Positions 26,944-36,997 of a DNA stretch of 64,000 nt are shown here, piece after piece. Within the stretch, counting starts at the first letter, position 1. Every line of letters starts with the position of its first letter. Source of the stretch: Rubripirellula amarantea (lineage in GTDB: Bacteria; Planctomycetota; Planctomycetia; Pirellulales; Pirellulaceae); NCBI RefSeq assembly GCF_007859865.1, contig NZ_SJPI01000002.1, positions 1,198,721 through 1,262,720 of the forward strand, in the 5' to 3' direction. Below the pieces are notes generated by a model. The model was not told where the DNA came from, did not search any database, and worked only from the letters and a program-made list of their open reading frames with translations. The translations under genes were made by a program, and so were the position numbers.

Positions 26944-27234
26944 CGAAGGAAAGTCTCTTGGTGGGCGAAGGCATGACCGAGGGTGAACAGTTCAGCCATT
27001 GTACACCAGCCAACTCGCCTCGATGCGGCAACAACACCTCGAGAAGCCTCGACAAAACTCAAGTTCTATCCCTCAAGCCTCGGACTGCCTCATGCCCCGG
27101 AGCGGATGCGACTGCAAAGCCAGCATCCGCAATGACCCTGCAGAGCGTCCCTTGGGAAGGACCGCTTTCATTCATCTTTGCGTCATATTTGCGGATCTTT
27201 AGCAGACGGTTTCGCGTTCGAGGCAACGACGCGG

Positions 27235-28734
27235 TTAGCCAACTACGTTCGTTGGCGTGATCGCGTTGCTGGGGATCGCCGGTGCAAGGATCGGTGCGGC
27301 AACTGGTGCGCGACGATCTTCCGCCACGGGAACAGAGACGACGCGTTGACAGCCGAAGAAGCCGCGCTGCTGGATCAGGTCCGCAACCTGTTGAGGAACA
27401 TGCGATTTCCAATTCAGATCGTTGGCGTGAATCTGACGCAAGACTTCGCGGGAGAACGTCGACAGGTGATCGGGATCGTGATTCTGCAGTTGCTCGATGC
27501 ATCCTTTGTCAACAAGGTACTGATAAAGTGTCTTAAGCTCTTCAGCCACCCTCAGGTTTTCGACCGTTGTCAAGCTGCCCGTTTCGCGATCCAGGAGCGG
27601 ATAGATGAACAGCTTCAGGTCGTTCTTGAACAAACGCCCGAACGATTCAAGGATCCCGCCATCGAGAGCCGTGTAGTATTTTTCGTCAAAGAGCTCCACC
27701 AAGCTGGCTGCTCCCATCGTGATTCCAATTTTCTTCTTGGAATACCGAGCCAGGTAAGCTGCCAAACGGTAGTACTCGAAGTAATCCGAGATCAGGACAG
27801 TCATTCCACAAGCGGCCAACATATCAACCCGCGCCAAGAAGTCTCGCAAATCAATCTCGCCGTTGGCTTGCAGATTCTTCATCGTAATCTCAGCCAGGGT
27901 GACCACTTGGTCCGCATCGACGCCTTCTTCTTCCGCAAACGTTTCCTTGGCGGAATTGATCATGTCGATGTTAACGTTGGTGACCGGTCGGAAGCTTCCG
28001 CGTTCAACCAAAATAGGCTTCTTGTACAACACCTCGGATGGCTGAAGCACTTCACCATCGGCCGAGAACATTGCCGCGTTGCTAAGTCCCAATTGCACCA
28101 ACCTTAAGCTCATGACGCGATTGTCGACGTGGCGGAACGCGATGCCCTTGAATTCGATCATGTCGATCTCGATACGTCGCGTGCTCAAGTTGTCGAGCAG
28201 TGACTCGATCAGCATGTCGGGCTCATGGTTCAGGAAGAACGCGCCGTAAAGCAAGTTCACACCGACGATGCCGAGAGCTTCCTGCTGCAGCGAATTTTCG
28301 GTATCGAGCATGCGAACGTGAATGATGATTTCGCTGTCTTGGTCTCGCGGGTGAGCTTGAAAGCGAATTCCCATCCAACCATGGCATTCATTGGTGCCGT
28401 GGTAATTGCGAGCCGAGACAGTGTCTGCGAATGTGAAGAATGACGTCGTGTCACCTCGGCTGCCGCTGAGTCGTTCCAGGTTCAGACCTTGTTCGTACTG
28501 CAGCATTTGTTCGAGCCGTTGGCGGCAAACATAGCGATCGCATTCGCCGTAGATTGCATCGCTGACGGACATATCATAGGCGGACATGCTTTTCGCGATT
28601 GTGCCCGCTGCCCCACCGACACGAAAGAACCAACGAACGACCTCTTGCCCGGCCCCGATTTCGGCGAACGAACCGTAACGGCGAGCGTCCAGGTTTACCG
28701 CCAACGCTTTTCGTTCTGTGTTTGGTCGATCCAT
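27235..28734 (-). CDS. Conserved protein of unknown function (RYGSFAEIGAGQEV family)
   Basis: I know this family only as a conserved, uncharacterised cytoplasmic protein of about 480-500 residues, found in planctomycetes, cyanobacteria and others and sometimes mislabelled TonB-dependent receptor. Nothing here supports a receptor: no signal peptide, no barrel. The conserved start is LDARRYGSFAEIGAGQEV, then FFRVGGAAGTIAKSMSAYD, then ADTVSARNYHGTNECHGWMG. Later blocks include FLARVDMLAACGMTVLISDY and GAASLVELFDEKYY, which look like the parts of an alpha/beta fold. ATG 28734 has GAAG at a fitting distance; TTG 28746 would add four residues. No operon partner. The C-terminal 30 residues are Ala/Pro-rich and probably disordered. 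Confidence 0.85.
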   Translation of the reverse strand: MDRPNTERKALAVNLDARRYGSFAEIGAGQEVVRWFFRVGGAAGTIAKSMSAYDMSVSDAIYGECDRYVCRQRLEQMLQYEQGLNLERLSGSRGDTTSFFTFADTVSARNYHGTNECHGWMGIRFQAHPRDQDSEIIIHVRMLDTENSLQQEALGIVGVNLLYGAFFLNHEPDMLIESLLDNLSTRRIEIDMIEFKGIAFRHVDNRVMSLRLVQLGLSNAAMFSADGEVLQPSEVLYKKPILVERGSFRPVTNVNIDMINSAKETFAEEEGVDADQVVTLAEITMKNLQANGEIDLRDFLARVDMLAACGMTVLISDYFEYYRLAAYLARYSKKKIGITMGAASLVELFDEKYYTALDGGILESFGRLFKNDLKLFIYPLLDRETGSLTTVENLRVAEELKTLYQYLVDKGCIEQLQNHDPDHLSTFSREVLRQIHANDLNWKSHVPQQVADLIQQRGFFGCQRVVSVPVAEDRRAPVAAPILAPAIPSNAITPTNVVG

Positions 28735-28930
28735 GATTATCTTCAAGCCCCAAAAGTGTGTGCAATCTTCAATTCAACTTCTATATATGGCCTACGCAAA
28801 GTTGCACGGCCGGTGAATTGTTTCCGATTGTTCCTATCTCGCGGGCCGCTACGCCGAAATTTCGGACTAGCCGGAACAATGATCCCGTCCCGCTTCCTAA
28901 ACGTGACCTAGCGAGGCCAAAGACAGCTAT

Positions 28931-28958
28931 TTGACAAGCAAGGCAAGATCGCTATCGT
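28931..28958 (+). promoter_or_regulatory. Candidate sigma70-type promoter of the ferritin-like gene
   Basis: TTGACA at 28931-28936 and TATCGT at 28953-28958 are separated by 16 bases and lie about 45 bases before the ATG at 29003. The -35 is perfect and the -10 matches four of six positions. Planctomycete promoters often deviate from this consensus, so this is a suggestion only. Confidence 0.45.
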
Positions 28959-29002
28959 GCAGGGGTTAGTCACTACAACCACTCCAACCCGAATCAAACT
29001 AA

Positions 29003-29455
29003 ATGAACAATCAAGCGATCATCGAACAGTTGAACGAAATTCTTAAGCACGAGTGGACCGGCGTCGCTCAGTACTCCCAGGCCAGCTTTATCGCCGAGGG
29101 CCCGTGGCGTGAAGTGTACGCCGCCAAGTTCATCGCCGATGCCAAAGAATCGTTCGGCCATGCCCAACTCGTCGGTGATAAAATTGCTGCTCTCGGTGGA
29201 GTGCCAGTGGCAACTCGAAACGAAATCAAGCAATCACGCGACCTCAATGAGGTACTTCAATTCAGCTTGGCTTTCGAAGCAAAAGCGGTTGAGATGTACG
29301 AAAAGGCATTGGAACTCGCGGAAGGCAACCGCCCCTTGGTGATCTTTTTGGAAGACATCTTGATCCAAGAACAAGAAGGCGTGGACGAGTACACCAAGCT
29401 GCTCCGCAATTCCACTGGTGCTTCGGCAGCAAACCCAGTGAGCCAAACGGCGTAA
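29003..29455 (+). CDS. Ferritin-like (bacterioferritin/Dps-type) protein
   Basis: Four-helix-bundle di-iron protein for iron storage or oxidative-stress protection. The helices carry the expected metal ligands in ExxH-like spacing: LNEILKHEWTGVAQYSQ (helix A), DAKESFGHAQLVGDKI (helix B), SLAFEAKAVEMYEKAL (helix C) and EDILIQEQEGVDEYTKLL (helix D). The 150-residue length fits a bacterioferritin-like protein; the haem-binding methionine of classical bacterioferritin is not obvious. Start ATG 29003. It appears to be a single-gene unit, with hairpin-forming sequence behind it. Confidence 0.88.
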   Translation: MNNQAIIEQLNEILKHEWTGVAQYSQASFIAEGPWREVYAAKFIADAKESFGHAQLVGDKIAALGGVPVATRNEIKQSRDLNEVLQFSLAFEAKAVEMYEKALELAEGNRPLVIFLEDILIQEQEGVDEYTKLLRNSTGASAANPVSQTA

Positions 29456-29632
29456 TTCGGCTGGCTGAGCCGAACGGCGCTGGCCTCGGTCCTCGAATTG
29501 GCGATTCGATGCCAGCGAGGCACGCGGCTAGCGCCGTCGGCGAATGTCCAGGCTCGATGCTAAGGGCCCACTGTGAAGGGCCTACTCTTCATAGGGCTAT
29601 TTGAAACGCAAATTTTCACCGGCCCATTTTTA

Positions 29633-29668
29633 TGCCCCATTTCTATTGGGGCACTTCTATTGGGGCAC
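29633..29668. repeat. Hairpin plus 14-bp direct repeat between ferritin-like and thrC genes
   Basis: TGCCCCA (29633-29639) pairs with TGGGGCA (29647-29653) around a seven-base loop. The right arm lies in a directly repeated unit TTCTATTGGGGCAC (29641-29654 and 29655-29668), so a second, alternative right arm exists. It sits between two convergent genes and may act as a two-way terminator, but there is no proper T-run after the stem in either direction. Confidence 0.55.
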
Positions 29669-29738
29669 TTCTATCGAAGCCGAACTCATCGGCTCCCAGG
29701 CAGCCACCATCGAGCTGCCTTAGTGCTTCACGAAACGG

Positions 29739-31100
29739 TTATCGCTTCAATCGCTTTTCGATTTCCGCTTTTACTGCGTCCGCATTCGCAGGCAGGTGAA
29801 CGGCAGGATTGGCATATTCGCTCGTTACGTCAGCCAACGTCGATTCGTGATACCCGACCTTGAAGTCCGTGAACTTCAGACCGTGAGCGGTGCTGATCAC
29901 GACGGTCTTATCCGACGACTTGATCACCCCCTTCTTCACGAGCTTGGAAAGAACAGCCAACGCCACTCCGGTGTGTGGACACGTGAACATGCCGGTTAAG
30001 TCCGCGTGGGCCGCTGCGGCCGCCAATTCGTTCTCGGTCGCCTGTTCCACAATGCCGTCGGATTCAACGATTGCTTTGACCGCTTTGTCGTAGCTGACTG
30101 GATCGCCAATGCGAATTGCGTTGGCGAGCGTGTCTTGCGCTGTCATCGTGATCTTTTCTTTGAAACCGTTCTTAAACGATTCGTAGAACGGGTTGGCTTT
30201 GGCCGCTTGAGCGGCAACCAATCGCGGCATTCGGTTGATCAACCCGAGGTCGATCATCAATTGAAAACCTTTGTGCAGAGCACTGATGTTGCCCAAGTTG
30301 CCAACCGGAATCACGATCCAATCCGGGACCTCCCATTCGAACTGACGAACGATCTCGATGCCAACTGTTTTCTGGCCTTCGATCCGAAGCGAGTTCATTG
30401 AGTTCGCTAGGTAAATCGAGTTGTCCTTGGTGACCTCTTGAACGATCTTCATGCATCCATCGAAGTCAGTATCGAGGGCCAAAACATGAGCACCGTTGGC
30501 CACCGGCTGAATCAATTGAGCGGTACTGACTTTCCCGGCGGGCAGGAAAATGATCGCCGGGATCCCAGCGTATGCAGCGTAGGCAGCTAATGCTGCGCTA
30601 GTGTCACCGGTGCTGGCACAGGCGACTGCTTGCACGGAACTGCCCCGAGCCATCATTTGCTTAACCACGCTGACCAACACGGTCATGCCCAAGTCTTTAA
30701 AGCTTCCGGTATGCGAATTTCCACACAACTTGATCCAAAGATCAGGAATCCCGAGCTGCTTCCCGAGACGTTCTGCCCAGAACAGGTTCGTGTTTCCTTC
30801 GAACATGCTGACGACATTCTCGTCGGCCAGCGAAGGAATCACCCATTCACGCAAACCCCAGACGCCACTTCCATAGGGCCAAATCGACGTGCTAGCGCGG
30901 GAATCGAAGAGCTGTTGCCATTGGTAGGCGTTCTTCCTTTTCAGGGGTTCTCGCTCGTGATGAACTTCCAGCAAACTGCCGCACGACGGACAGGTGTAAA
31001 TCACGTCGAAAATCGAGTGTTTTGCCGTGCATCCGGCAATGCAACGGAAGTAGACGTTTTGCTGATCAGTTTCCGGCTTGGACTCGACGACGGACGACAT
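29739..31100 (-). CDS. thrC: Threonine synthase
   Basis: PLP enzyme that converts O-phosphohomoserine to threonine, the last step of threonine biosynthesis. The N-terminus carries a zinc-ribbon-like cluster (C20, C24, C37, C40), as in the archaeal and plant-type branch. [12 protein letters not shown] (about 102-113) is followed by [13 protein letters not shown] with the PLP lysine K135. [17 protein letters not shown] is the phosphate-binding segment, and [15 protein letters not shown] the later active-site loop. 453 residues is normal. The promoter and AGGA ribosome site lie directly upstream. No other threonine-pathway gene is in the window. Confidence 0.94.
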   Translation of the reverse strand: MSSVVESKPETDQQNVYFRCIAGCTAKHSIFDVIYTCPSCGSLLEVHHEREPLKRKNAYQWQQLFDSRASTSIWPYGSGVWGLREWVIPSLADENVVSMFEGNTNLFWAERLGKQLGIPDLWIKLCGNSHTGSFKDLGMTVLVSVVKQMMARGSSVQAVACASTGDTSAALAAYAAYAGIPAIIFLPAGKVSTAQLIQPVANGAHVLALDTDFDGCMKIVQEVTKDNSIYLANSMNSLRIEGQKTVGIEIVRQFEWEVPDWIVIPVGNLGNISALHKGFQLMIDLGLINRMPRLVAAQAAKANPFYESFKNGFKEKITMTAQDTLANAIRIGDPVSYDKAVKAIVESDGIVEQATENELAAAAAHADLTGMFTCPHTGVALAVLSKLVKKGVIKSSDKTVVISTAHGLKFTDFKVGYHESTLADVTSEYANPAVHLPANADAVKAEIEKRLKR

Positions 31101-31132
31101 AAGTGGTTCCTGGGGGAAAGGGCTTCGTACCT

Positions 31133-31161
31133 ATTATGTTCATACTTCACCACTCTGGCAA
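31133..31161 (-). promoter_or_regulatory. Candidate promoter of thrC
   Basis: On the minus strand TTGCCA (31161-31156) and CATAAT (31138-31133) are 17 bases apart and about 32 bases before the thrC ATG at 31100. Both boxes match the sigma70 consensus at five of six positions. Confidence 0.5.
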
Positions 31162-31395
31162 AGGGCGAGGCAGAACAGGCAAGATCGGCTGATTGAGTGA
31201 CGATTCGTGCGGAATTTCTGTCCGATCGCCAGCGACGGGCCGAATCGTTCGACACGCGCTCAGCGAATTGCGTGAAAAGCGATCGCGATTTGAACCCGCA
31301 ACGTGCCCCCAAGGCACCTTCCTTCGCGACGGCTTGGCTATCACGTGCGGGTGCCTCAGTCTTAGAATCAGTCGTGAATTTGCTACACTCAGTTG

Positions 31396-32115
31396 ATGAA
31401 AACTGCCACGCAAACTGCTGTATTTCGCGCTGTCGCAATTGCCAAGACGTATCAAATGGGCGAAGTTTCGGTTCGGGCACTGCGTGGGGTCTCGCTGGAA
31501 CTCTACGAACACGAATTCGTGGTGCTGCTGGGGGCATCGGGAAGCGGCAAATCAACGCTTCTGAATATTCTGGGTGGATTGGACGTGCCAACCTCCGGCA
31601 CGGTCCACTACCTCGACCAGGAATTGACGGCATGCGACGACGCCGATTTGACTCGATATCGTCGCGACAACGTCGGCTTTGTCTTTCAGTTCTATAACCT
31701 GATTCCCAGCCTAACGGCGCGTGAGAATGTCGAGTTGATCACCGAGATCGCTCAGTCCCCCATGGATGCCGTGGACGCTCTGGACTTGGTTCAGATGAAA
31801 GAGCGAGCGAATCACTTCCCCGCCCAACTATCCGGCGGCGAACAACAGCGTGTTGCCATCGCGAGGGCAATCGCCAAGCAACCCAAGGTGTTGTTGTGCG
31901 ATGAACCTACCGGTGCGCTCGATGTTCACACCGGAATCGTGGTGCTTGAAGCCATCGCAAGGATCAATCGAGAACTCGGCACCACGACCGCCGTCATCAC
32001 GCACAACGCAGCCATATCGCAGATGGCCGATCGAGTGATCTCGTTGTCCGATGGTCAAATTGCAGGAGTCGAGACGAACCATCGCAAGGTCCAAGCGAAC
32101 GAATTGAGTTGGTGA
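31396..32115 (+). CDS. ABC transporter ATPase, MacB/LolD type (export locus 1)
   Basis: ATPase subunit of a MacB-type mechanotransmission ABC system that powers a periplasmic adaptor rather than direct membrane passage. Walker A is GASGSGKST (about residues 45-53), the signature [15 protein letters not shown], Walker [13 protein letters not shown], and the switch histidine ITHN. The end ([15 protein letters not shown]) is typical. Start ATG 31396; TTG just before it is less likely. The permease gene begins four bases after its stop, and the adaptor follows, so this is the first gene of a three-gene operon. Confidence 0.95.
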   Translation: MKTATQTAVFRAVAIAKTYQMGEVSVRALRGVSLELYEHEFVVLLGASGSGKSTLLNILGGLDVPTSGTVHYLDQELTACDDADLTRYRRDNVGFVFQFYNLIPSLTARENVELITEIAQSPMDAVDALDLVQMKERANHFPAQLSGGEQQRVAIARAIAKQPKVLLCDEPTGALDVHTGIVVLEAIARINRELGTTTAVITHNAAISQMADRVISLSDGQIAGVETNHRKVQANELSW

Positions 32116-32119
32116 GCCA

Positions 32120-34483
32120 GTGCGCAAGCTCGACCAAAAACTCGTCCGCGACCTCATCCATCTCAAAGCCCAAGCCTTCGCGATCATCTTGGTCATTGCT
32201 GCGGGAGTGGCAACCTTTGTGATGTCGATGTGTTCGTACCAATCGTTGTTGTGGAGCAAGAACTACTTCTATCGCGAATTTCGCTTTGCGGAAGTATTCG
32301 CCGAAACGAGACGCGCGCCCAATACGCTGATGCCTCGCATCGAGGAAATTTCGGGTGTCGCAGCGGCCGAATCGCGATTGGTCTACGACGTGCTGCTTGA
32401 CGTTCCCGAGATGAAAGAGCCAGCGGTCGCTCGATTGATTTCCATACCACGATCGGGCGAATGCAAACTCAACCGACTCTACATTTCACGCGGCCGGATG
32501 CCTGAACCCAATCGAACGGGTGAAGTCGTCGTCTCAGAGATTTTTGCGGAAGCGCACGGCTTTGTCAGTGGTGATCAAGTCCAAGCGATCATCAACGGAA
32601 AAACGCAATCGCTGACCATCGTCGGCACCGCACTGTCACCTGAATACGTGATGCAAGTTCAACCGGGAAGCATCGTCCCCGATAATCAACGCTTTGGGGT
32701 GTTCTGGATTGGTCAACAAGATCTGGAAGCCGCATTCGATATGGAGAGTGCGTTCAACAGCGTGACCCTAAAGCTAACGTATGAACACAACGTCGACGCC
32801 GTGATCGATGAGCTCGATCGGTTGCTAAAACCTTACGGAACAATCGGTTCGTACGGACGTGATCAACAACTTTCGGACCAATACATCTCTGACGAGTTGA
32901 GACAACTTCGCGGCATGGCAATCATGGCTCCTGCGATCTTCCTTTCCGTCGCAGCGTTTCTACTCAACATTGTGGTCTCTCGCATCATTTCACAGCAGCG
33001 TGAGCAGATCGCAGCACTCAAGGCGTTTGGCTACTCCAATGTCGAAGTGGGAATTCACTACTTATCCTTGGTCCTCCTGATTTCGTTGACGGGAACGATC
33101 GTTGGCACGCTGTTTGGATTCTGGATGTCATCGGGAATGACTGCGATGTACGCCACCTTCTATCGCTTCCCCGTGCTCGAATTTCAGATCGATAGCTTCG
33201 CGATTGCATCTGCTTTTTTGCTAACCACCGGCGTCGCATTCTTTGGAACGTGGCTATCCGTTCGTGACGCTATTCGATTGCCGCCCGCCGAAGCGATGCG
33301 ACCGGAACCGCCACCGAGCTTCAAACCTACTCTGCTCGAACGAATCTTACCTCGCCGTTCCTTGCCTCCTGAGATGCGGATGATCATTCGCAATATCGCC
33401 CGCAAACCCGTCAAAGCTTTGCTGTCGGTTCTGGGAATAGCGATGGCTGTCAGCGTGATGGTGCTGGGAAACTTCTCGCTCGATGCCATGAACTACATGA
33501 TGGAATTTCAGTTTAGCAAAGCTCAACGTCAAGATCTTACCGTGACCTTTGTCGAGCCAGCGACGGCGACGGTGATGTACGAGATGCAACAGCTCGAAGG
33601 AGTGCTTAGCAGCGAAACGATGCGCAGTGTGGCGACTCGGCTGAGCTTCGAGTACCGATCGCGAAGAATAGGCATTACCGGTCTCGAACCTTCGCCTCAG
33701 CTTTACCGGTTGTTAGATAAGCAGGAACGTGTCGTTAACGTGCCTGAGTTCGGACTCATGCTCAATACGAAGCTTGCGCAATTACTAGGTGTTGAACTTG
33801 GCGACGAAGTCACCGTCGAAGTACTCGAAGACAAGCGGCCAACGGTGGTCATCGAGGTTACCGCGCTTGTGGAAGAGTATGCCGGTCTCAATGCGTACAT
33901 GGACAAAGCACAACTGCATAAACTGCTGAAGGAATCCGCGGTCGCATCGGGAGCATTCCTTAAGGTCGACTCCAACTCCATTGACGAAGTATTTCACGAG
34001 CTGGAAATGCGTCCCGGCGTTGCCAGCGTTACCATCAAGAAGTCGGTGCTTGATAGTTTCCGCAAAACGATTGCCGAGAATATTTTGGTGATGCGATCTT
34101 TCATCATCTTCTTCGCTGCTGTGATTGCGATCGGTGTTGTCTACAATAGCGCACGCATATCGCTTTCCGAGCGAAGTCGTGACTTGGCAACGATGCGAGT
34201 GGTAGGTTTCACCAAACGTGAGGTTTCATTTGTGTTGCTTGGGGAAATCACGCTGTTCACCTTGGCTGCGATCCCGCTAGGCTGGATCATTGGCTATGGG
34301 CTCGCTGGATTGATGGCCAGTGGATTGGACACGGATAACTATCGCATTCCGCTAATCATCAGCCGTGATACCTATGCCTTGGCCGCGGTGGTGATCGCGG
34401 TCGCTACGGTATTATCGGGGCTGGTAGTGCAACGACGCATCCATCACCTGGACCTCATCTCTGTTTTAAAAACCCGAGAATGA
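32120..34483 (+). CDS. ABC transporter permease with two FtsX domains (export locus 1)
   Basis: Large permease (787 residues, GTG start at 32120) with an N-terminal helix, a big periplasmic domain (about 45-255), an FtsX-type three-helix block (about 270-395), a second copy of the layout (helix near 440, periplasmic domain, helices near 655-775). This duplicated form differs from MacB, whose permease has four helices, and is closer to LolC/E-like or DevC-like fused pairs: one chain supplies both halves. The conserved RDLATMRVVGFTKREV motif precedes the last helices. It overlaps the adaptor gene by four bases (ATGA), showing tight coupling. Substrate unknown. Confidence 0.92.
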   Translation: MRKLDQKLVRDLIHLKAQAFAIILVIAAGVATFVMSMCSYQSLLWSKNYFYREFRFAEVFAETRRAPNTLMPRIEEISGVAAAESRLVYDVLLDVPEMKEPAVARLISIPRSGECKLNRLYISRGRMPEPNRTGEVVVSEIFAEAHGFVSGDQVQAIINGKTQSLTIVGTALSPEYVMQVQPGSIVPDNQRFGVFWIGQQDLEAAFDMESAFNSVTLKLTYEHNVDAVIDELDRLLKPYGTIGSYGRDQQLSDQYISDELRQLRGMAIMAPAIFLSVAAFLLNIVVSRIISQQREQIAALKAFGYSNVEVGIHYLSLVLLISLTGTIVGTLFGFWMSSGMTAMYATFYRFPVLEFQIDSFAIASAFLLTTGVAFFGTWLSVRDAIRLPPAEAMRPEPPPSFKPTLLERILPRRSLPPEMRMIIRNIARKPVKALLSVLGIAMAVSVMVLGNFSLDAMNYMMEFQFSKAQRQDLTVTFVEPATATVMYEMQQLEGVLSSETMRSVATRLSFEYRSRRIGITGLEPSPQLYRLLDKQERVVNVPEFGLMLNTKLAQLLGVELGDEVTVEVLEDKRPTVVIEVTALVEEYAGLNAYMDKAQLHKLLKESAVASGAFLKVDSNSIDEVFHELEMRPGVASVTIKKSVLDSFRKTIAENILVMRSFIIFFAAVIAIGVVYNSARISLSERSRDLATMRVVGFTKREVSFVLLGEITLFTLAAIPLGWIIGYGLAGLMASGLDTDNYRIPLIISRDTYALAAVVIAVATVLSGLVVQRRIHHLDLISVLKTRE

Positions 34484-35694
34484 AATTTTCGATCAAAACG
34501 CTCCTGCTATTCGTGGTGTTGGTCGCAGTGTCGATTGTCGGCTACTTGGTGCTTCATCCGGCGTCGGTCGAAGTGGAGTTCGCGACGGCAACGATGGGTC
34601 GATTGAAAGTGACCGTCCAAGAAGACGGCAAGACTCGGATCCGTGAAAAGTACACGGTTTCCACTCCCGTTTCAGGACGCGTGTCACGGATCGAGCTCGA
34701 CGCTGGCGACTACTGCACCGAGGAAACGCTGCTCGCGGTGATTTTACCTAGTGATCCAGCCATCCTCGATGCGCGGGCTCGCGCGGAAGCACTCGCGAGA
34801 GTCAAAGCCGCAGAATCCGCCGTCGAACGGGCAAGGTCGCATGCAGCGCAGGCAAAGATCAATTTCCAACTCAACGAAGAGAAGTTCAAGCGAGCCGAGA
34901 AGATGCTGCCGTCTCGAGCAGTCTCGCAAACCGAGTACGACATTGCCAAAGCTGAATTGCTAGGCAGCGTCCAAGCCATCGAGACCGCTCGTTTTGATCA
35001 AGAGATCGCCGCCTACGAGTTTGAAATGGCGAAAGCAGCAGTGCGACAATTCAGTGGCGACGATGCCGAAGCCGCTGCCGAACCGTTTGAAATCTATTCT
35101 CCGATTTCTGGACGAGTCCTCAACGTCATCCATGAAAGTTCCGCGGTCGTTGGCGTGGGAACTCCTTTGATCGAGCTGGGCGACCCAAGCAATCTTGAGA
35201 TCGAAATTGACGTGCTATCAACGGACGCCGTCCAGATCAAAACTGGTTGTGAGATGACGATCGAGCACTGGGGCGGGAGTGCTCCCTTGGTTGGATACGT
35301 GAGAGTCGTCGAACCCGCCGCTTTTACCAAGGTTTCGTCACTCGGGGTCGAAGAACAACGGGTCAACGTGATCGCCGATTTCGACGAATCGCCCGAGCGT
35401 ATTGCAGCGCTCGGAGATGGATATCGTGTTGAAGCCCGAATCACCGTCGACGAAATTGACAATGCGTTGTTGATCCCTAACAGCGCGTTGTTCCGGCACA
35501 ATCGCAAATGGCACGTCTTATCAATTGTCGACGGCGAAGCCAAGCTTCAGCAAGTTAACATTGGCATGCAGAACGACACGCATACTCAAATCATTGACGG
35601 TCTTGTCGATGGCGATCGTGTCATTGTCTACCCCAGTGATTCGCTGCACCCCGGGACGCCAGTCAAACCTGTCGCAACGGCCCCGGGTTCCTGA
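34480..35694 (+). CDS. HlyD/MacA-type periplasmic adaptor (export locus 1)
   Basis: Membrane-fusion protein linking the ABC permease to an outer-membrane channel. It has an N-terminal anchor helix (LLLFVVLVAVSIVGYLVL), a biotinyl-lipoyl half motif (TVSTPVSGRVSRIELDAGD), a long coiled-coil hairpin (about 85-190), the second lipoyl half (IYSPISGRVLNVIHESSAVV) and beta-barrel regions. 404 residues is standard. The ATG overlaps the permease stop as ATGA. No TolC gene belongs to this operon; the one at 43899 could serve it. Confidence 0.92.
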   Translation: MKFSIKTLLLFVVLVAVSIVGYLVLHPASVEVEFATATMGRLKVTVQEDGKTRIREKYTVSTPVSGRVSRIELDAGDYCTEETLLAVILPSDPAILDARARAEALARVKAAESAVERARSHAAQAKINFQLNEEKFKRAEKMLPSRAVSQTEYDIAKAELLGSVQAIETARFDQEIAAYEFEMAKAAVRQFSGDDAEAAAEPFEIYSPISGRVLNVIHESSAVVGVGTPLIELGDPSNLEIEIDVLSTDAVQIKTGCEMTIEHWGGSAPLVGYVRVVEPAAFTKVSSLGVEEQRVNVIADFDESPERIAALGDGYRVEARITVDEIDNALLIPNSALFRHNRKWHVLSIVDGEAKLQQVNIGMQNDTHTQIIDGLVDGDRVIVYPSDSLHPGTPVKPVATAPGS

Positions 35695-35736
35695 GCTAAT
35701 CGCCACCTTGACTGCGCGATGCCGGTCTACGTTAAT

Positions 35737-36978
35737 CTAAGTCGGCTTGAACAACGGAAGCGTCTCATAATTTCGGCCCAGGATCGGCGCAGCTTTCGTC
35801 CCCAACCACGATTGCAACACCGTCGCATAGACTTGTCGGAAATCGTACTCATGCTTGAGATCACCGTCCTGTAGATCCACCAAGTCCGGCTGCTTGCCAA
35901 TAATCCCGGCGTTGATGCCGCCCCCACACAAGAACATTGGCCCGGCGGCTCCATGATCGGTTCCCTCACTTGCATTTTCCGCAACGCGTCGTCCGAACTC
36001 GCTAAACGTCATCACGCATACGCGTTGGCCGTGCCCCTGGCCGCTTAAGTCACGAACGAAGGCACTGACCGCATCACTCCATTGGCGAAGCAAAACGGTG
36101 TGTGTCGCGGCCTGTTGAGCATGTGTGTCAAATCCGTCGTGCTGCAGGTAGTAAATTCGAGTCGACAATCCCGCATCAATCAATTGAGCCACCACGCGCA
36201 ACTTCTTGCCCAAGTCAGTGTCCGGATACGCGACATCACTCTTGTAATCCTGAGCCGCTTGCGTCACCCGCTCACTTGCCGCGATCGCGGACATCGTGCT
36301 GGACTGAAGAAAGCCGAGCAACTCGTTCTCTTCATTCCCATTGGCCGGACTGCTTGATTGCAGAAGCAGGCTCAGCGCCTTCTTGTCCTTGCCGCGAAGT
36401 TGAAACTCGGCAAGTTCTTTCACCGTAGGCACACGCACAGACGTCGATGAAAGCGCAAAGGGTTGTTGGTCGCGTCCGAGATGCAGTGCCGGCACGTCAC
36501 CGCCATCCGCAGACGGTTGCTGGTCAAGGAACCGACCCAACCAACCATCCGGTCTTGGATCATCTTTGCGGCGACAGGTGTGCCAAATGTCCATCGCTTC
36601 AAAATGCGATCGATTGGGATTCTCATATCCCACGTTCCGAACCGCGGCAAACTGGCCTGCCTGCAACAGTTCGTGCATCCCAATCATCGCGGGGTGCAGT
36701 CCCGTGTCGTTGTCATACTTCAGTACCTCGGATTCAGCTATCGCCAGCTTCGGACGAACCGCCCGGTACTGTTCGTCCGCAAACGGGACAATGGTATTGA
36801 GTCCATCATTCCCTCCCGACATCTGCAAAACGACCAAGATCTTCTCGTCTTGGTTGAGCCCTGCAGCGGCTGCATCAGAAAAACAACGAGGCAATGATGC
36901 TCCCACACCGATCGCAGCCGCTCCGCCAATGGAAGACTTGAGGAACTGACGCCGATTGGAGTCCGAATGAATCAACAT
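35737..36978 (-). CDS. DUF1501 family protein (Tat-exported)
   Basis: Secreted protein of the DUF1501 family, which belongs to the alkaline phosphatase/sulfatase-like fold; function is unknown. The start ATG 36978 gives a twin-arginine signal NRRQFLKSSIGGAAAIGVGA, showing folded export. Family blocks are LVVLQMSGGNDGLNTIVPF and GHGQRVCVMTFSEFGRRVAENASEGTDHGAAG. The frame stays open upstream to 37146, but that part overlaps the DUF1800 gene. It is the third gene of a minus-strand operon with the DUF1800 and 596-residue genes, and DUF1501/DUF1800 pairs of this order are widespread in planctomycetes. Confidence 0.93.
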   Translation of the reverse strand: MLIHSDSNRRQFLKSSIGGAAAIGVGASLPRCFSDAAAAGLNQDEKILVVLQMSGGNDGLNTIVPFADEQYRAVRPKLAIAESEVLKYDNDTGLHPAMIGMHELLQAGQFAAVRNVGYENPNRSHFEAMDIWHTCRRKDDPRPDGWLGRFLDQQPSADGGDVPALHLGRDQQPFALSSTSVRVPTVKELAEFQLRGKDKKALSLLLQSSSPANGNEENELLGFLQSSTMSAIAASERVTQAAQDYKSDVAYPDTDLGKKLRVVAQLIDAGLSTRIYYLQHDGFDTHAQQAATHTVLLRQWSDAVSAFVRDLSGQGHGQRVCVMTFSEFGRRVAENASEGTDHGAAGPMFLCGGGINAGIIGKQPDLVDLQDGDLKHEYDFRQVYATVLQSWLGTKAAPILGRNYETLPLFKPT

Positions 36979-36997
36979 CGCGATTATGTTTCCAAGG

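Noticed and set aside
27178-28107. 309-residue plus-strand open frame
   Set aside because: Antisense to the conserved RYGSFAEIGAGQEV-type protein; no motif of its own.
31255-31330. tRNA-like stretch on the minus strand with GGGTTCAAATC resembling a T-loop
   Set aside because: The T-stem does not pair (GCGGG against CGCGA), and no acceptor stem, D-arm or CCA end can be drawn.
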